From: Takakia lepidozioides
Taxonomy: Eukaryota > Streptophyta > Takakiopsida > Takakiales > Takakiaceae
DNA: 64,000 bases
Assembly (NCBI GenBank): GCA_030704615.1
Contig: CM060731.1
Coordinates: forward strand, 69,854,756-69,918,755
Direction: 5' to 3'
Under the pieces are notes generated by a model, which saw only the letters and a list, made by a program, of their open reading frames with translations, was not told the origin of the DNA and searched no databases. Made by a program: the position numbers and the translations under genes. Below, one piece after another: positions 11,561 through 21,839 of this stretch (position 1 is the stretch's first letter; each line of letters begins with the position of its first letter).

Positions 11561-13125
11561 ACTTCAGGCGTTTTACAGGGGTGAGATTGGTTTTACTGGA
11601 TAGCTATCCTTGAAGTTGGCTGAGGCAGGAGGGATTCTCTGCAGCTCATTTAACATGTTATCCTCCACAATTGGTGGCTGGATTTATCAATACAAGACTG
11701 ATTATGATATGTTCGCCTCATGGGCACATAAGTAGTAAACAACAGTGGCTCAGACAACAAAACATTGGGGTCCTTACAAGCCCAGGCCCGATGGGCTTCT
11801 AATTAATTTCCATGTTGACAAGCCAGGGCCTGTGGGGCACATTTTTATTGACATGCCCGTCCAACACTGGCTTTGACCCCTGGTTGCTCCTGCACAGTTA
11901 GTATCCAGGGGATTGTATGCCTTCAAAAGGCTAGCATTCACATCGAATGGTGAACAAGTGCTCTATGTAACTATCTGGATGGTTGCAACAGTGTGATTTC
12001 TTATATGGTGTCAATGCCATCCCTTAAATCAATTCGGAATCTCTGAGGTGGATTGTTGATGCATTTGTTGCCATCCTGATGATTTCACCCTACACAGAGG
12101 TCCGAGCAGCTTACTATCACAGGGCCTGGCCCCAGAGTGAGCTGTGGCCACATCCACAGCAGTCATTAGTATATATCCTTGGTCATGCCTGTAGCAGCTC
12201 TTGCTCTTCCACGAAGATAGACTGTCATATCAGAAACCAACTGGGAAAGTAAGAGATTAGGCAGAAGATGGGTACAGTTTTCACCAACTTTGGGCTGTCC
12301 CACGAGCATGTCCACCTTATGCTGTGTGCTAGTGGAGCATTATCAGACTATCACCAATTTTGGGCCTTTGTAGCCTGGTGGCTGAAGGTGCTTGACCCTG
12401 TTTGGATGAAGTGGAGACTGAAGAGGAATGACAAGTGGATCTGAGAAGAAAGGCAACCAGGGAAAATACAGTAGGATCCTTCAATAATTGTGGAATGCAA
12501 CCTAGAACTTGATATTGTCCTTCCAGATTTTTCCCCATGGCATCAACTTCATACAAGCATTTACTTCAGCAAGCAGACCCAAGAAAGGTGGACATTATCA
12601 CAGACCTCTGGAACAGAGTTAATCTGGTGGTTCGAGATAGAAAGAGGAACCAAACTGTTACATCTAGATTTCAGATATCTTGAAAAGTATTGTGGCCAAC
12701 CCATAATTTGCAAAATCAAGAACATCCAAGCCACCACTCTTACATCAGTTGTGATGATGATGTGCAGCATCACTAATTTATTCATATACTACCCAAAACT
12801 GAACAATCCACCGAAGTTGAGAGAAAGCAGATATAATCACAAACCTCTGAAGAGCCTGACTAAAATATAACAGAGCTGGTGTACAAGGATCCAGAATTTC
12901 AGCTTATTCTGCCAGAGCACAGGTCCCAGAAGGTGAAATTGGCAAGTAGGTAATGAAGATTAATTAATCACATTAGAGACAGCAGCACTTCCACTCCAAA
13001 AAATGCCAACATGGAAGGGGGTCAAAGAGGTGACAAAATGAGAGGGGAGCTTCTTGTTCCACCCATACTGGGGGCCAAGATAGGGAGGAGGTTGGAGGAG
13101 GTCAAAGGTCCGAGCAGGGAAGCAC
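11561..13125. other. Intergenic, no gene recognised
   Basis: The longest open frame (12490-12870, plus, 126 codons) has no recognisable domain and looks like chance. No RNA gene was seen. Confidence 0.35.
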
Positions 13126-13797
13126 TCATGTGACAACTTCTGCATTGGGTTTCAAGGCAACATCTTTGAAGCTGTTCCTCAGCAACGCCTGTGTGTCCCC
13201 GTCATGCATCGGAAGTAATGCGCACTCGTCATGTTCACTCTCACTTTCCACCATCTCTTGGCCTTCCCCAAAGTCATGCCCATTCTCCCCTGTATATGAA
13301 CTCTGAAACTCCGGGCTGGTTTCTAATGCAGTTACCTGGAGCCCTTCGGGCAATAAGCAGTTGCAACACCAGCCTATCCTGGCAAGGCGATTGACCCACC
13401 CAGGGATTGCTTTCCCTGTTAAGCGTCTTCCTACATCCTCTGAAAAATGGTTGCAATTCTTCACAATCAGGTGATAGGTATCACCATAGTAGTCTTCAGA
13501 GCAGTCCTCCATAAAGCTTCGAAACTCCAAGGGGGTAAGGCTCGTTGTACCCAACAGAACAGTCTTACGATAGGTAAACCCAGGGCAACCGCGCGGTTCA
13601 ACCTCAAATACCCCGCTGGTTGAATACTCATGGGCGCCAAATGCATACTCCACTCCATGACATTCAATCCCCGAATGAAAGATTCCAAGGCCAACCCAGT
13701 AAGCATAGCCATTCATAGGCGTAAGGTCATATACATTGAGAAATACAGGAGCCCGGCGATTACCATCAGAGGCTACTGTGCGGGCACCTCCCCTCAT
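13126..13797 (-). CDS. PPPDE/DeSI-type deubiquitinase or deSUMOylase-like protein
   Basis: This is a complete 223-residue frame of the PPPDE (DeSI) thiol-protease family, which removes ubiquitin or SUMO from proteins. The papain-like fold covers about residues 17-150: FLNVYDLTPMNGYAYWVG opens it, the catalytic His is in GIFHSGIE (residue 41), the catalytic Cys is in KNCNHFS (residue 115), and GKAIPGWVNRLAR closes it. CCNCLLP follows, as in plant members. The last 65 residues are acidic and low in complexity, as is usual for the family. The start at 13797 puts 16 residues before the domain, a normal length. Plant homologues I recall have introns and this copy has none, so it may be a retrogene, but it shows no stop or frameshift. 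No neighbour suggests a shared pathway. Confidence 0.85.
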   Translation of the reverse strand: MRGGARTVASDGNRRAPVFLNVYDLTPMNGYAYWVGLGIFHSGIECHGVEYAFGAHEYSTSGVFEVEPRGCPGFTYRKTVLLGTTSLTPLEFRSFMEDCSEDYYGDTYHLIVKNCNHFSEDVGRRLTGKAIPGWVNRLARIGWCCNCLLPEGLQVTALETSPEFQSSYTGENGHDFGEGQEMVESESEHDECALLPMHDGDTQALLRNSFKDVALKPNAEVVT

Positions 13798-14317
13798 TTT
13801 GGAAGATAGTTCGCCTACTAACTTACCAGAGGGATCACGAACATTCCAGAAACCTTAACATACTTTAGGGTCAACTTCAATCAGATCTCATATGGATTGT
13901 AACTGGTTTCAACCCCAATACACTGCTGCACCATGCCAAAAAATTTGTTTAACCTCCAGTTCTGAGTGTACCTAATGCCGAGCCACAAACACGGGCACAC
14001 ACATACACACAGAGAGGATACAAGTGTAACACTTTAGCGTCACAGATGCCAGAATCTTGCATTTGAACCAACAAAATTAACCCGTGGGCTGCAGAACAGT
14101 CGGTCTGGAACAATCAGACCTCCCTCCCACCAAGTGAAAACCGTATACCAAATTGACTATTCCTCTCTTCTGGTCCCAAAAACGGAGTGACATTGGGCGA
14201 CATGTGCAACTGTAAATGCAAACAGCTCTCTGATATCATATTAAGAGTAACCCAGCAGCCCAATAGTGCTCTACTATTCATAACCCCACAGTCTGCGACC
14301 CAGTAAAGCAATAAAAG
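13798..14317. other. Flank of the DeSI gene, nothing recognised
   Basis: Upstream of the minus-strand DeSI frame. Likely 5' region, with no clear TATA element or other gene. Confidence 0.35.
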
Positions 14318-17160
14318 AGGAGAGAGAGAGAGAGAGATTGTACTCATAAGATGTAGTTTGCCGTAGCCTTGTGGCCATTGACCCCGCGCCCAGTTTGAGC
14401 GGGAACAAAAGGAACAGAACCTACCTCTGTCAGGGGCTGACGTTGGTAGTAAGACTTACCTTCATATAAAGAATTAATCCGGGTTTTCCAGATATCCTCT
14501 AGAAATCCCTTCACACAAGCATCAATCTGCTGTGTGTGATTTGCCCAAAAACTAGGCCTCAGAAGGGCCTGGGCTTTTGGCTCAGCCTCGAGACTTTCAA
14601 AGTTGTTAAGCAGGGGTACAGTCACAATTCCCTTGATAGAGTTGAAGAGAGCGTCTCTTTGGTGAGAGAACCCCGGACAGTGTATCAGAAAGTGAATACT
14701 GTCTTCAGGTTGCCCACACAGCGGGCAATTGCACTCTCCCTTTCCTCTCTGCTTCTGTTTGCTGTTCAAAGGTAGGCTTCCTGCCCTGAGTTTAAATTTC
14801 GGTCTAGTGCCGAGAGTGGGTAGACCCTTGAGGTCATCCAAGATGTCCTCCCCCATGTCACTGACTGGAAACAAGTTCAGGGAAGTTTTCTGCCTAACTT
14901 CATTTTCATCAGACAATCTCATGGCAACAGACATGGCTGAGGACACTACAGCCTCTAAGTCAGATTTATCCAGCAGGGTCAAGGCTTGCGGATCCAGGTC
15001 CAGGTCCTTGAGAATCTCTTCTACTCTCTTCTGCCAGGACTTAGCCTGTTTGACAGGGCGGTCCTGTTTCCAAGATATAGAGTCGATTAACTTAGGATAT
15101 CTGGTGCTGGGCATATGTTGCAGCTGACCCCACCATCTGACCTTGAATTCATCTCGTCGGGAGCTTAAGGACGGAATGCCAAACTCACCCAAACAGCCAC
15201 ATTGGCTGTTTTGGAGCATGCTGACATACACTCCTTAAGCACCCCCACTTGAATGGATTCTAGAGACTTAGCCTGGTTGGAGTTATCAACCCATAGCAGA
15301 TCCGTACTCGAAGGCAGGTCTAATAACGCGACAAAGCATGGTTTTCTTAACCTCAGAGTTGACCCCTCTGCAGTGGGAAAATTTAGTGAGCCCCAGAGCT
15401 TGCCCTTGCCAGTTTGAACAACTTTCCGGATATGTGCATCCCAATTACAATTGGAGGAAAACTCAACGCCCAGGTAAGAGTAGGAAGGGAGGACCGGGAT
15501 CTCTTGGCTACCCCACTGCCACTTAAGATCACTTCCTCCCTCTCCTCTGTCGTTGAATGCTACCACTGCACATTTGCTGACATTAGCCTCTAGCCCCCAA
15601 AGATCAAAGTATCTCTTCGCGCAATCAATCAACTCCTGGAGATTGGTTGGAGTCTCCCCTATGCCTGCGAAGTCATCCGCAAACATAAGGGCTGGTATGG
15701 TGGTATCACCCACCCTTAACCCAAATCCCTCACTTTCCACATCCTCGAGGAGTTGATTGATGAAAACATTGAAGAGCAGAGGGGAGAGAGTACATCCTTG
15801 AGCTACACCTTGGTCTATGTCAAAGAAGTTGGACTTCTGTCCGTTAACAGTGACACAGCTTTTGGTGTGAGCATACAAGTTGTGGACAACTCTCCACATC
15901 TTTCCCTTGATCCCACAAGACCAGAGGCGGAACCATAGGCCATCTCTCCACACTGTGTCATAAGCCCTTTTTGACATCCAGGAAAAAAAACATAAGTGGG
16001 TTTCCCTTCCTTTTTCCTTCCCTGGATAATCTGGCTTAGAGTGAAGATATGATCCACACAGCCCCTGTTTCGCCGAAAGCCAGCTTGGCCTTCGTGGAAA
16101 CAACCTCTAGACTCCAGATCAACCTCGAGACGAGTACTTATAACTCTCCAGAATGTCTTGCCAACAGCATTGAGGAGCGTGATGCCACGGTAGTTCCCCG
16201 GTTCTTCTCTGTCACACTTCTTGTATAGATTGACAATGACCCCCTGTCGCCAGCAAAAGGGGATCATTTCAGTCTTCCAGATAAGGTTAAAGAGGAGAAC
16301 TAGGGCCTCTATCATGGGATCGCCACCGTGCTTGATAAGCTCGTTGACAATACCATCAGGTCCACCAGCTTTATATCCATTTAAATGTTCAATTGCTTCC
16401 ACAATCTCAGAAGAACTAATGGGAGCATTATAAGCCATTGAAATATACTCCAGTTCATCAGGGCTGTTTTGAATCATAGGAACAGTTTTTCCAACTGTGT
16501 CCCTCCATTCAGCAGAAGACCCCTCACTGTTAGACCTAGAAGTTCTGCCGAGGATACTGTAGTGAGTGTCAAAGGTTTTGACAATGTCAACCGATGAAGT
16601 CACCACTGCACCTTTAGTAGTCTTCAGCGCTTGTACTTGCTGAACGTTTTTCGGCTTGTACAAACGTTGAAGGGCCAACCAGAATTTCTTGTCATTACCA
16701 CCATGGTGGTTTGAGTTTATTTCACTGTATAACTTGTCCCAGTATAATTTCTTCTGAGACCTAACAAGCTCATTGATATCTTTACGGAGCTGGTAGTACC
16801 TCGCCCACAATTCTTTGTTGGTTTCCAAATTGCAGCACTCTTTATAGAGGGCTCGTCTCTCAGCTATCTTGAGTTTAATCTCATTGGTCCACCAATTAAC
16901 TGCTCTAACTTACCGCAACAATTAGTTTCCTCCCAATGATCTTGTCAGCCACGGAGGAAACGAAACTCTCCCAAAAGTCCACTGCTCTTTCGACTTCATT
17001 TCTTGCGTTAACAGAGCGTGACTGAAGTTCTTGGAGCGATTGGACAAAATAAGGGAGAGCCTCTTGCAAGGCCTGGACGTACTCAGCCTTGACCTCCTCA
17101 TTGTGGAATTTTTCTATGCGCCACTTCCGAATCGAACGTGAGAGAGAGAGAGAGAGAGAT
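14318..17160 (-). mobile_element. LINE retrotransposon, 5'-truncated, decayed ORF2
   Basis: This is a non-LTR element on the minus strand. From 17160 leftward it carries a helical region (WRIEKFHNEEVKAEYVQAL), then WWTNEIKLKIAERRALYKEC. The reverse transcriptase runs from about 16450 to 15550, with GYKAGGPDGIVNELIK, GNYRGITLLNAVGK, QAGFRRNRGCVDHI, the KAYDTVW block, QGCTLSPLLFN and the catalytic box FADD (in place of YADD). A C-terminal knuckle, CNCPLCGQPEDSIHFLIHC, is near 14680-14740. The APE endonuclease is missing, so the copy is 5'-truncated. Three frame changes (near 16100, 15230 and 16900) show it is dead. Its 3' end is ATGAGTACAATC followed by a CT microsatellite on the minus strand (plus-strand GA run at 14318-14336), and a second GA run borders the 5' truncation point at 17139-17159. 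Confidence 0.88.
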
Positions 17161-18195
17161 ACCAGATACCACTTTTGGCGTCCGCATATCACATCCAGCA
17201 TACTGAATTACTGGGTCTAGGTGGATCAAACTACTCCAAAGTTGCAATCATGTTCAACCCCCAATCGCCTAACGCAACCTCCCCCAATACTTGCTACTTT
17301 GTGCCTCGATACTATGGATGGTCGGTAGGAAGTTAACAAACTCAATAGCTGAGGCTAACGAATGCTTCTTTGAGAAGAAGCTCAGATGTTAGGTGACTCG
17401 GATGGCTTCCCAGCTGGTTTACCATCCCCCACAAGACTCAATCCAAAACACATGCGAGCTCAGCAAATCCTAAATTACGTGAGTTCATTACCCTTTCTAT
17501 TTGCATTTTCAACTCTGTTTTTACCAACACACCTAGGTCGTCCAAGAGCATTGGAACACTAACCTTCATATCCGATCGGATCGTTCGGTGCCAGACATAT
17601 GCACGCCTTGATGCACCATTCAGAGGCTTATCAGCCCAGAAATCACATAAGCAAGGCCCTAGGACACCCACCACAGCTCTCACATACGCGCCTTCGATGC
17701 CACGACGTAATTACCCTGCGAAAGGCAGAAACAAGGGAGAGAGAAGTAGGTGAGGGGGCGTTCGAAGTTAGAAATCCCTTGCTCCTCCTCTTCGAACTAT
17801 TCACACCCACCACTTGCTTGCTTGCATCCGGCTAAAACCTGATGTGGGTGCCTTCGTAGGAGCATTTAGGGAGGAAGGACACATCATCACGCTCATGCGA
17901 GAGTTCCCATGGAGGACCCTCATTGGCCTATCTCATCAGCAGATTGACACACGGGTGGGCCCGAGTGTTTCTTGGAGTAGTGAACTCCCAAGCAACCACA
18001 AGACCTGGACACATGCCTGGGATCCATCGCAACAACGATTCTTTGAAGGATTTGTTTTATCCACTGTCTTACATCCGGCATGCTCAATGATCTTGTTCCC
18101 AACTTTTCTGTTGAGATCCCTTCTTGTAATTGTAAATTTGCTCTCACACGGAGTACACCATAATATCAACATGTTGCCCAAGGACTTATGTTATC
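17161..18195. other. Intergenic, no gene recognised
   Basis: Minus-strand frames of about 80 codons (17438-17683, 17936-18181) contain scattered Cys residues but no motif I can name. Probably old repeat sequence. Confidence 0.3.
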
Positions 18196-18199
18196 ACTT

Positions 18200-18325
18200 G
18201 ACCCCCAACCAAAGGACTACTGCCTTCCGGTTGGAAGGTGAACACCTTCATGACATTCAACTGGTGGTTTGAACCCACCACCACTAATGAGGCGGCTTGT
18301 GCCCTTACTATTGCGCTAAACGTTG
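18200..18325 (-). mobile_element. tRNA-related SINE
   Basis: Read on the minus strand, TAGCGCAATAG (18318-18308) fits the pol III A box and GGGTTCAAACC (18276-18266) fits the B box, with normal spacing. Downstream comes GAAGGTGTTCACCTTC, a short palindrome shared with the SINE at 10.9 kb. No tRNA cloverleaf could be closed, so this is a SINE head, not a tRNA gene. Confidence 0.6.
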
Positions 18326-18419
18326 GTTGTCCAGATCTAATCCAAACTCAAGACTTGGATCCAATTTGATCATTTGTAATTTATTTCTTCACTCCTTGTG
18401 CATGGTATGGAGGTTGGGT

Positions 18420-18790
18420 AATGTCAGATGAGCATGAGCACAAGGGCATATTCCTCGAATTCCTTAGATACCTGGAAAATACTCTATAGCCAACCATATA
18501 TTTGTGAAACTCAAAAACCTATGAATATTTTCAGTTGTTCACATGAGCACTAATTACATAAAAAACAAGTAATCCCTATACATGACAAACATGTTACCTT
18601 GTAGGCGTGGATGTTGCTCACACTATGCTTTCAGGAAACCAGGGCCTTTTCAAAATAGGCGGTGAGATTTCAGGTCACATTTAAGGTCCTCACCCGTGGA
18701 TAATTTCGTACTACGTTTCAGTACACCCACAAACATCCAGCTAGAGAGGCAAGCAGTATCGAAGTATAGCTTCCAACAGAAGTAACGTTT
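18420..18790. repeat. Dispersed repeat shared with 27.9 kb and 60.2 kb
   Basis: The phrase GAGCACAAGGGCA.ATTCCT with GAATT at 18430-18465 recurs at 60185-60215. The phrase ATAGGCGGTGAG, then TCC.TGGATAATTTC, at 18655-18710 recurs at 60365-60430 and, in part, at 27915-27955. No coding capacity was recognised. Confidence 0.5.
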
Positions 18791-19399
18791 ACATAGCTAC
18801 ATATTAAGAAGTAGGGATCACATGAAATATCTCAAGAGTTTCTTGGATTTGGTATACACTCACTCAAACTCTCATTTAGACCTAGGGGATTTTGACAAAA
18901 CACATTCAAACTCTCTCTCTATCCAAATATGCTATGGTAGAACCACTGCAATGCACTTAGACCTAGGTTTGACCATAAGAAATCATATTCCCCAAGCTAA
19001 CCAAAACTAAGCTCAGTGTATTCATTACTCAGACACCCCCTCCCCAAAACCCCAACCCCCCACGCCTCTCAGATTTGTTGAGGCTCTCCCAAATTCATTG
19101 ATCAATCCGAATAATATTAGCAACATCAAGCAATTCCTTCCACCAGCAGCAACAGCTCTAGTCTCATCAACAAATCGCCTCAATCGCCTCCTAACATACC
19201 TCGTCTGGCAACAATCTGTAGTCTAACGGGCATGCACCCTTGCAGAACCACAGTAAAACGTGCAAGAAATCAATCTCCATGCTAATAAGCACTAATTAGT
19301 TAATCAAACTGGTCAGGATGCTGCTGAAACCATTGTAGACATACCCTCTTTACGAACATACACTGATCTTAGATCAAAGCCACTCAAACTGAGATGTTC

Positions 19400-19965
19400 C
19401 ATATGGGATTTACCATGTGAAGAATGTCGGGTTCTACCCTATCTTGGCTCTCTGGTTTTTTATGACTTTTACAGCCACGAAATCATTTGTCTCATGCACG
19501 AAGCACTTGGCCACCTGCCCAAACGTACCGCATCCAACGATATCCTTCACAACATATTTGCAACCAGTAAAAACCTTTCATTATAAACAATATAGACTCC
19601 TTGCAACAACGAACACACTATAAGGTTTGATCGGGAGTGGAAAGACGTGCAAGAAATCAATCTCCATGCTAATAAGCACTAATCAGTTAATAAAACTGAT
19701 CAAGATGCTGCTGAAAGCCTTGTAGACATACTCTCTTTACGAACATACATTGATCCTAGATATATATAGCAATCGAAGTTTACATCTATCAAAGCCAAAT
19801 AAAACTTCTTTGCAATGTTTGCATATGGTGTTTAACCTGAGAAGATCGTCATTTCTACCCTGGAATAGGTGCGCTCCATGGTCTTTAATGACTTCAACAG
19901 CTACGAAATCATTTGCCTCCTCCATGAAGCACTTGGCACTCGGCTCTCAGCAGCAGTTTGACCGC
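19400..19965 (-). pseudogene. YAK1/DYRK-like kinase exon fragments, duplicated
   Basis: On the minus strand 19565-19420 encodes VKDIVGCGTFGQVAKCFV then ETNDFVAVKVIK, the glycine-rich loop and catalytic-lysine strand of a YAK1/DYRK-type protein kinase. A second copy at 19955-19830 encodes KCFMEEANDFVAVEVIK, in which the VAVK lysine is Glu. Flanking sequence (GTGCAAGAAATCAATCTCCA and more) is also duplicated: 19260-19500 corresponds to 19649-19925. Nothing else of the kinase is present, so these are two tandem copies of one captured or decayed exon. Confidence 0.65.
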
Positions 19966-20075
19966 TACTTGACCACTGTACAAGAAGAGGAGGGCGGATC
20001 GTATCCGGCTATAGAGCGCAGGGACAGAAAATGTCTTTTTTCGACCATTCGTTGCAGCCACTATCTATGACATAC

Positions 20076-20711
20076 TGTCACGGACATATCCCAGAGGAAC
20101 TTACCAGGAGTAAATACCAGAAGTTATCAAATTATCATGTTACCGGAAGTTATCATGACTTACCTTGATTTACCATTAGTTACCAAGTTACCGGGAGTTT
20201 ATCAAATTACCAAGAGTAATTTGGGAAACTGCTCAGAAAGCTTCTTTTGGAGGAAACTTCTCCATTAAGATACCTCATTTGTTTAAAGAAGCTTCTCTAT
20301 TAAAAAACCTTTGTTTAAACTTGGAAACTTCTCCATCAAGAAACCTATATAGGGGAAGCTTTTTAGCTAGGGAAATTTTCTTAGTAGCCAATATATATAG
20401 GAGGCGAGACTGGACACTCTTTAGTCTCGCCAACACAAGTTCAAGCTACTCTTGTTCCCAATCCCAGTACTTTAGTCCAGCTTCCAGTACTCTAGACCAG
20501 TTTCCAGTATCTGGTACCCCAGTCTAGTTTCCAGCATTCCAGTATTCGAGTCGAATTCCAATATCTTGTACTCTTGTCCATTGTTATAAATATCATCTTG
20601 ATTCATATATACCCACCATGCATTCGGCCACGCCAACCTTGACTTCTTGTCTAGTTTTGTACCTCTAGTCTGATCTCTTGTTTGTGTTCAGTCAAGTTCT
20701 CGTCCTTGACA
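20076..20711 (+). repeat. 5' LTR
   Basis: 636 bp, TGTCAC...TTGACA. Compared with the 3' LTR (573 bp) it has an extra block of about 60 bp near 20120-20210 made of repeated TTACC/TTATC phrases, and scattered substitutions. The LTRs therefore have diverged and the insertion is not recent. Confidence 0.9.
20391..20431 (+). promoter_or_regulatory. LTR TATA box and start-site hairpin
   Basis: ATATATATA at 20391-20399 is a strong TATA box. Within 40 bp downstream lies a 9-bp stem, GGCGAGACT (20403-20411) and AGTCTCGCC (20423-20431). The predicted RNA start about 25-30 bp after the TATA box falls near 20419, within the loop and right arm. The same arrangement is in the 3' LTR (26048-26087). Confidence 0.65.
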
Positions 20712-20728
20712 GTTTGACGAGACTAAAG
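20712..20728 (+). promoter_or_regulatory. Primer-binding region without tRNA complementarity
   Basis: GTTTGACGAGACTAAAG follows the 5' LTR immediately. It does not start with TGG, so it does not pair with a tRNA CCA end. Its CGAGACTAAAG (20718-20728) is the exact reverse complement of CTTTAGTCTCG at 20419-20429, near the predicted RNA 5' end. This suggests self-priming as in Tf1 and sushi elements. Confidence 0.55.
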
Positions 20729-20749
20729 TTTGTTCCTTAGTTAGTTAAG

Positions 20750-21745
20750 ATGGAAGACACATTTGCTGGTTGTTACATTGCAAAGTCTTTAGCTTCAGAT
20801 GCAAGAACTTCGTACCTCTACCGCCCAATTGCAAGCTGATCAGTCTCAAGATCTTGGCAACGCTCTCTACAATTTGCAACAACAAATTTCAGAGTTAAAA
20901 GAGTCGACCAATGGATCTTCAACCAAACGAATCCCTACTGCAATAGCTCCTACTGCAACAGTTCATACTGCAACGGTTCCCTCTCAACAGAGTACGAGAG
21001 AACCAAAGATCAGCATGACTGAGAAATTTGATGGGCCGAGATCAAGATTTCGCGATTTTGTTCAACAAGTACGACTGTTCCTACGACTATATCCACAACG
21101 CTACCCCGATGAAGGTATTCAAGTGAGATTCATGGGTACCCTTCTATCAGGCACTGCCCTATCTTGGTTTGCACCGCTATTAGAAAAAAATTCGCATTTA
21201 CTATATAATTTTGAAGCATTCATGTCTGAGTTCACTGCAACGTTTGGAGAGAATGATAGAGATAGAGTTGCAGAGATAAAGATGCGAAATCTTCGATAAG
21301 GAGCACGTTATGCTTCCGTTTATGCTGCCGAATTTCGACAACTTACGTGCGACCTCGACTGGAATGAGAAGGGCTTCATTAATCAGTCTCGATGTGGGCT
21401 AAAAGAGGATATAAAAGATTTGTTGCTGACAATGCCAAATGTGAGCACACTGAGTGAATTCATCACCCAAGTCATTGCATGCGATAATCGTTTGTTCAAA
21501 AGACGTCAAGAGAAGCGATCTGGATGGTCGACGACGCATCATGCCGTTGCTACTATGGCACTAAACACAACGATCCATCAGACATCCGGTAGTGACCCTA
21601 TGCAGATTGATGTTGTCCGATTCAAGCCATTGACGCCACAAGAAAAACAAAGATGACGCTCGAATGGATTATGCGTCTATTGCGGAGAAGAAGATCACAT
21701 AGCATTAAACTGCCCCAACAAGAGAAGATTCAAAGTTCGGGGCGC
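20750..21745 (+). pseudogene. Retrotransposon gag, broken
   Basis: The ATG at 20750 (MEDTF) matches the start of gag in the second copy at 34334, but a small deletion soon after shifts the frame. The main frame resumes at 20799 and runs to 21299 with a Gln-rich helix and the capsid-like block MTEKFDGPRSRFRDFVQQ. A stop (TAA at 21297) and further changes follow. The nucleocapsid knuckle CVYCGEEDHIALNC (C-x2-C-x4-H-x4-C) is at about 21680-21721, just after an in-frame TGA at 21654. Confidence 0.75.
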
Positions 21746-21839
21746 AACTTAAGTGTTCGATACGAGGAGGTCGGAAAACGAAGATGTCCAGTCACAGCAG
21801 GGATCATGCGGCTGGATACCACAAATTCCTCATCCAAAA

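Noticed and set aside
12490-12870. 126-codon plus-strand frame
   Set aside because: No motif, AT-rich and irregular codon use. Treated as chance.
18266-18318. Possible tRNA gene from A and B boxes
   Set aside because: No cloverleaf with acceptor and anticodon stems can be drawn, and a related degenerate copy is at 10.9 kb, so it is a SINE.
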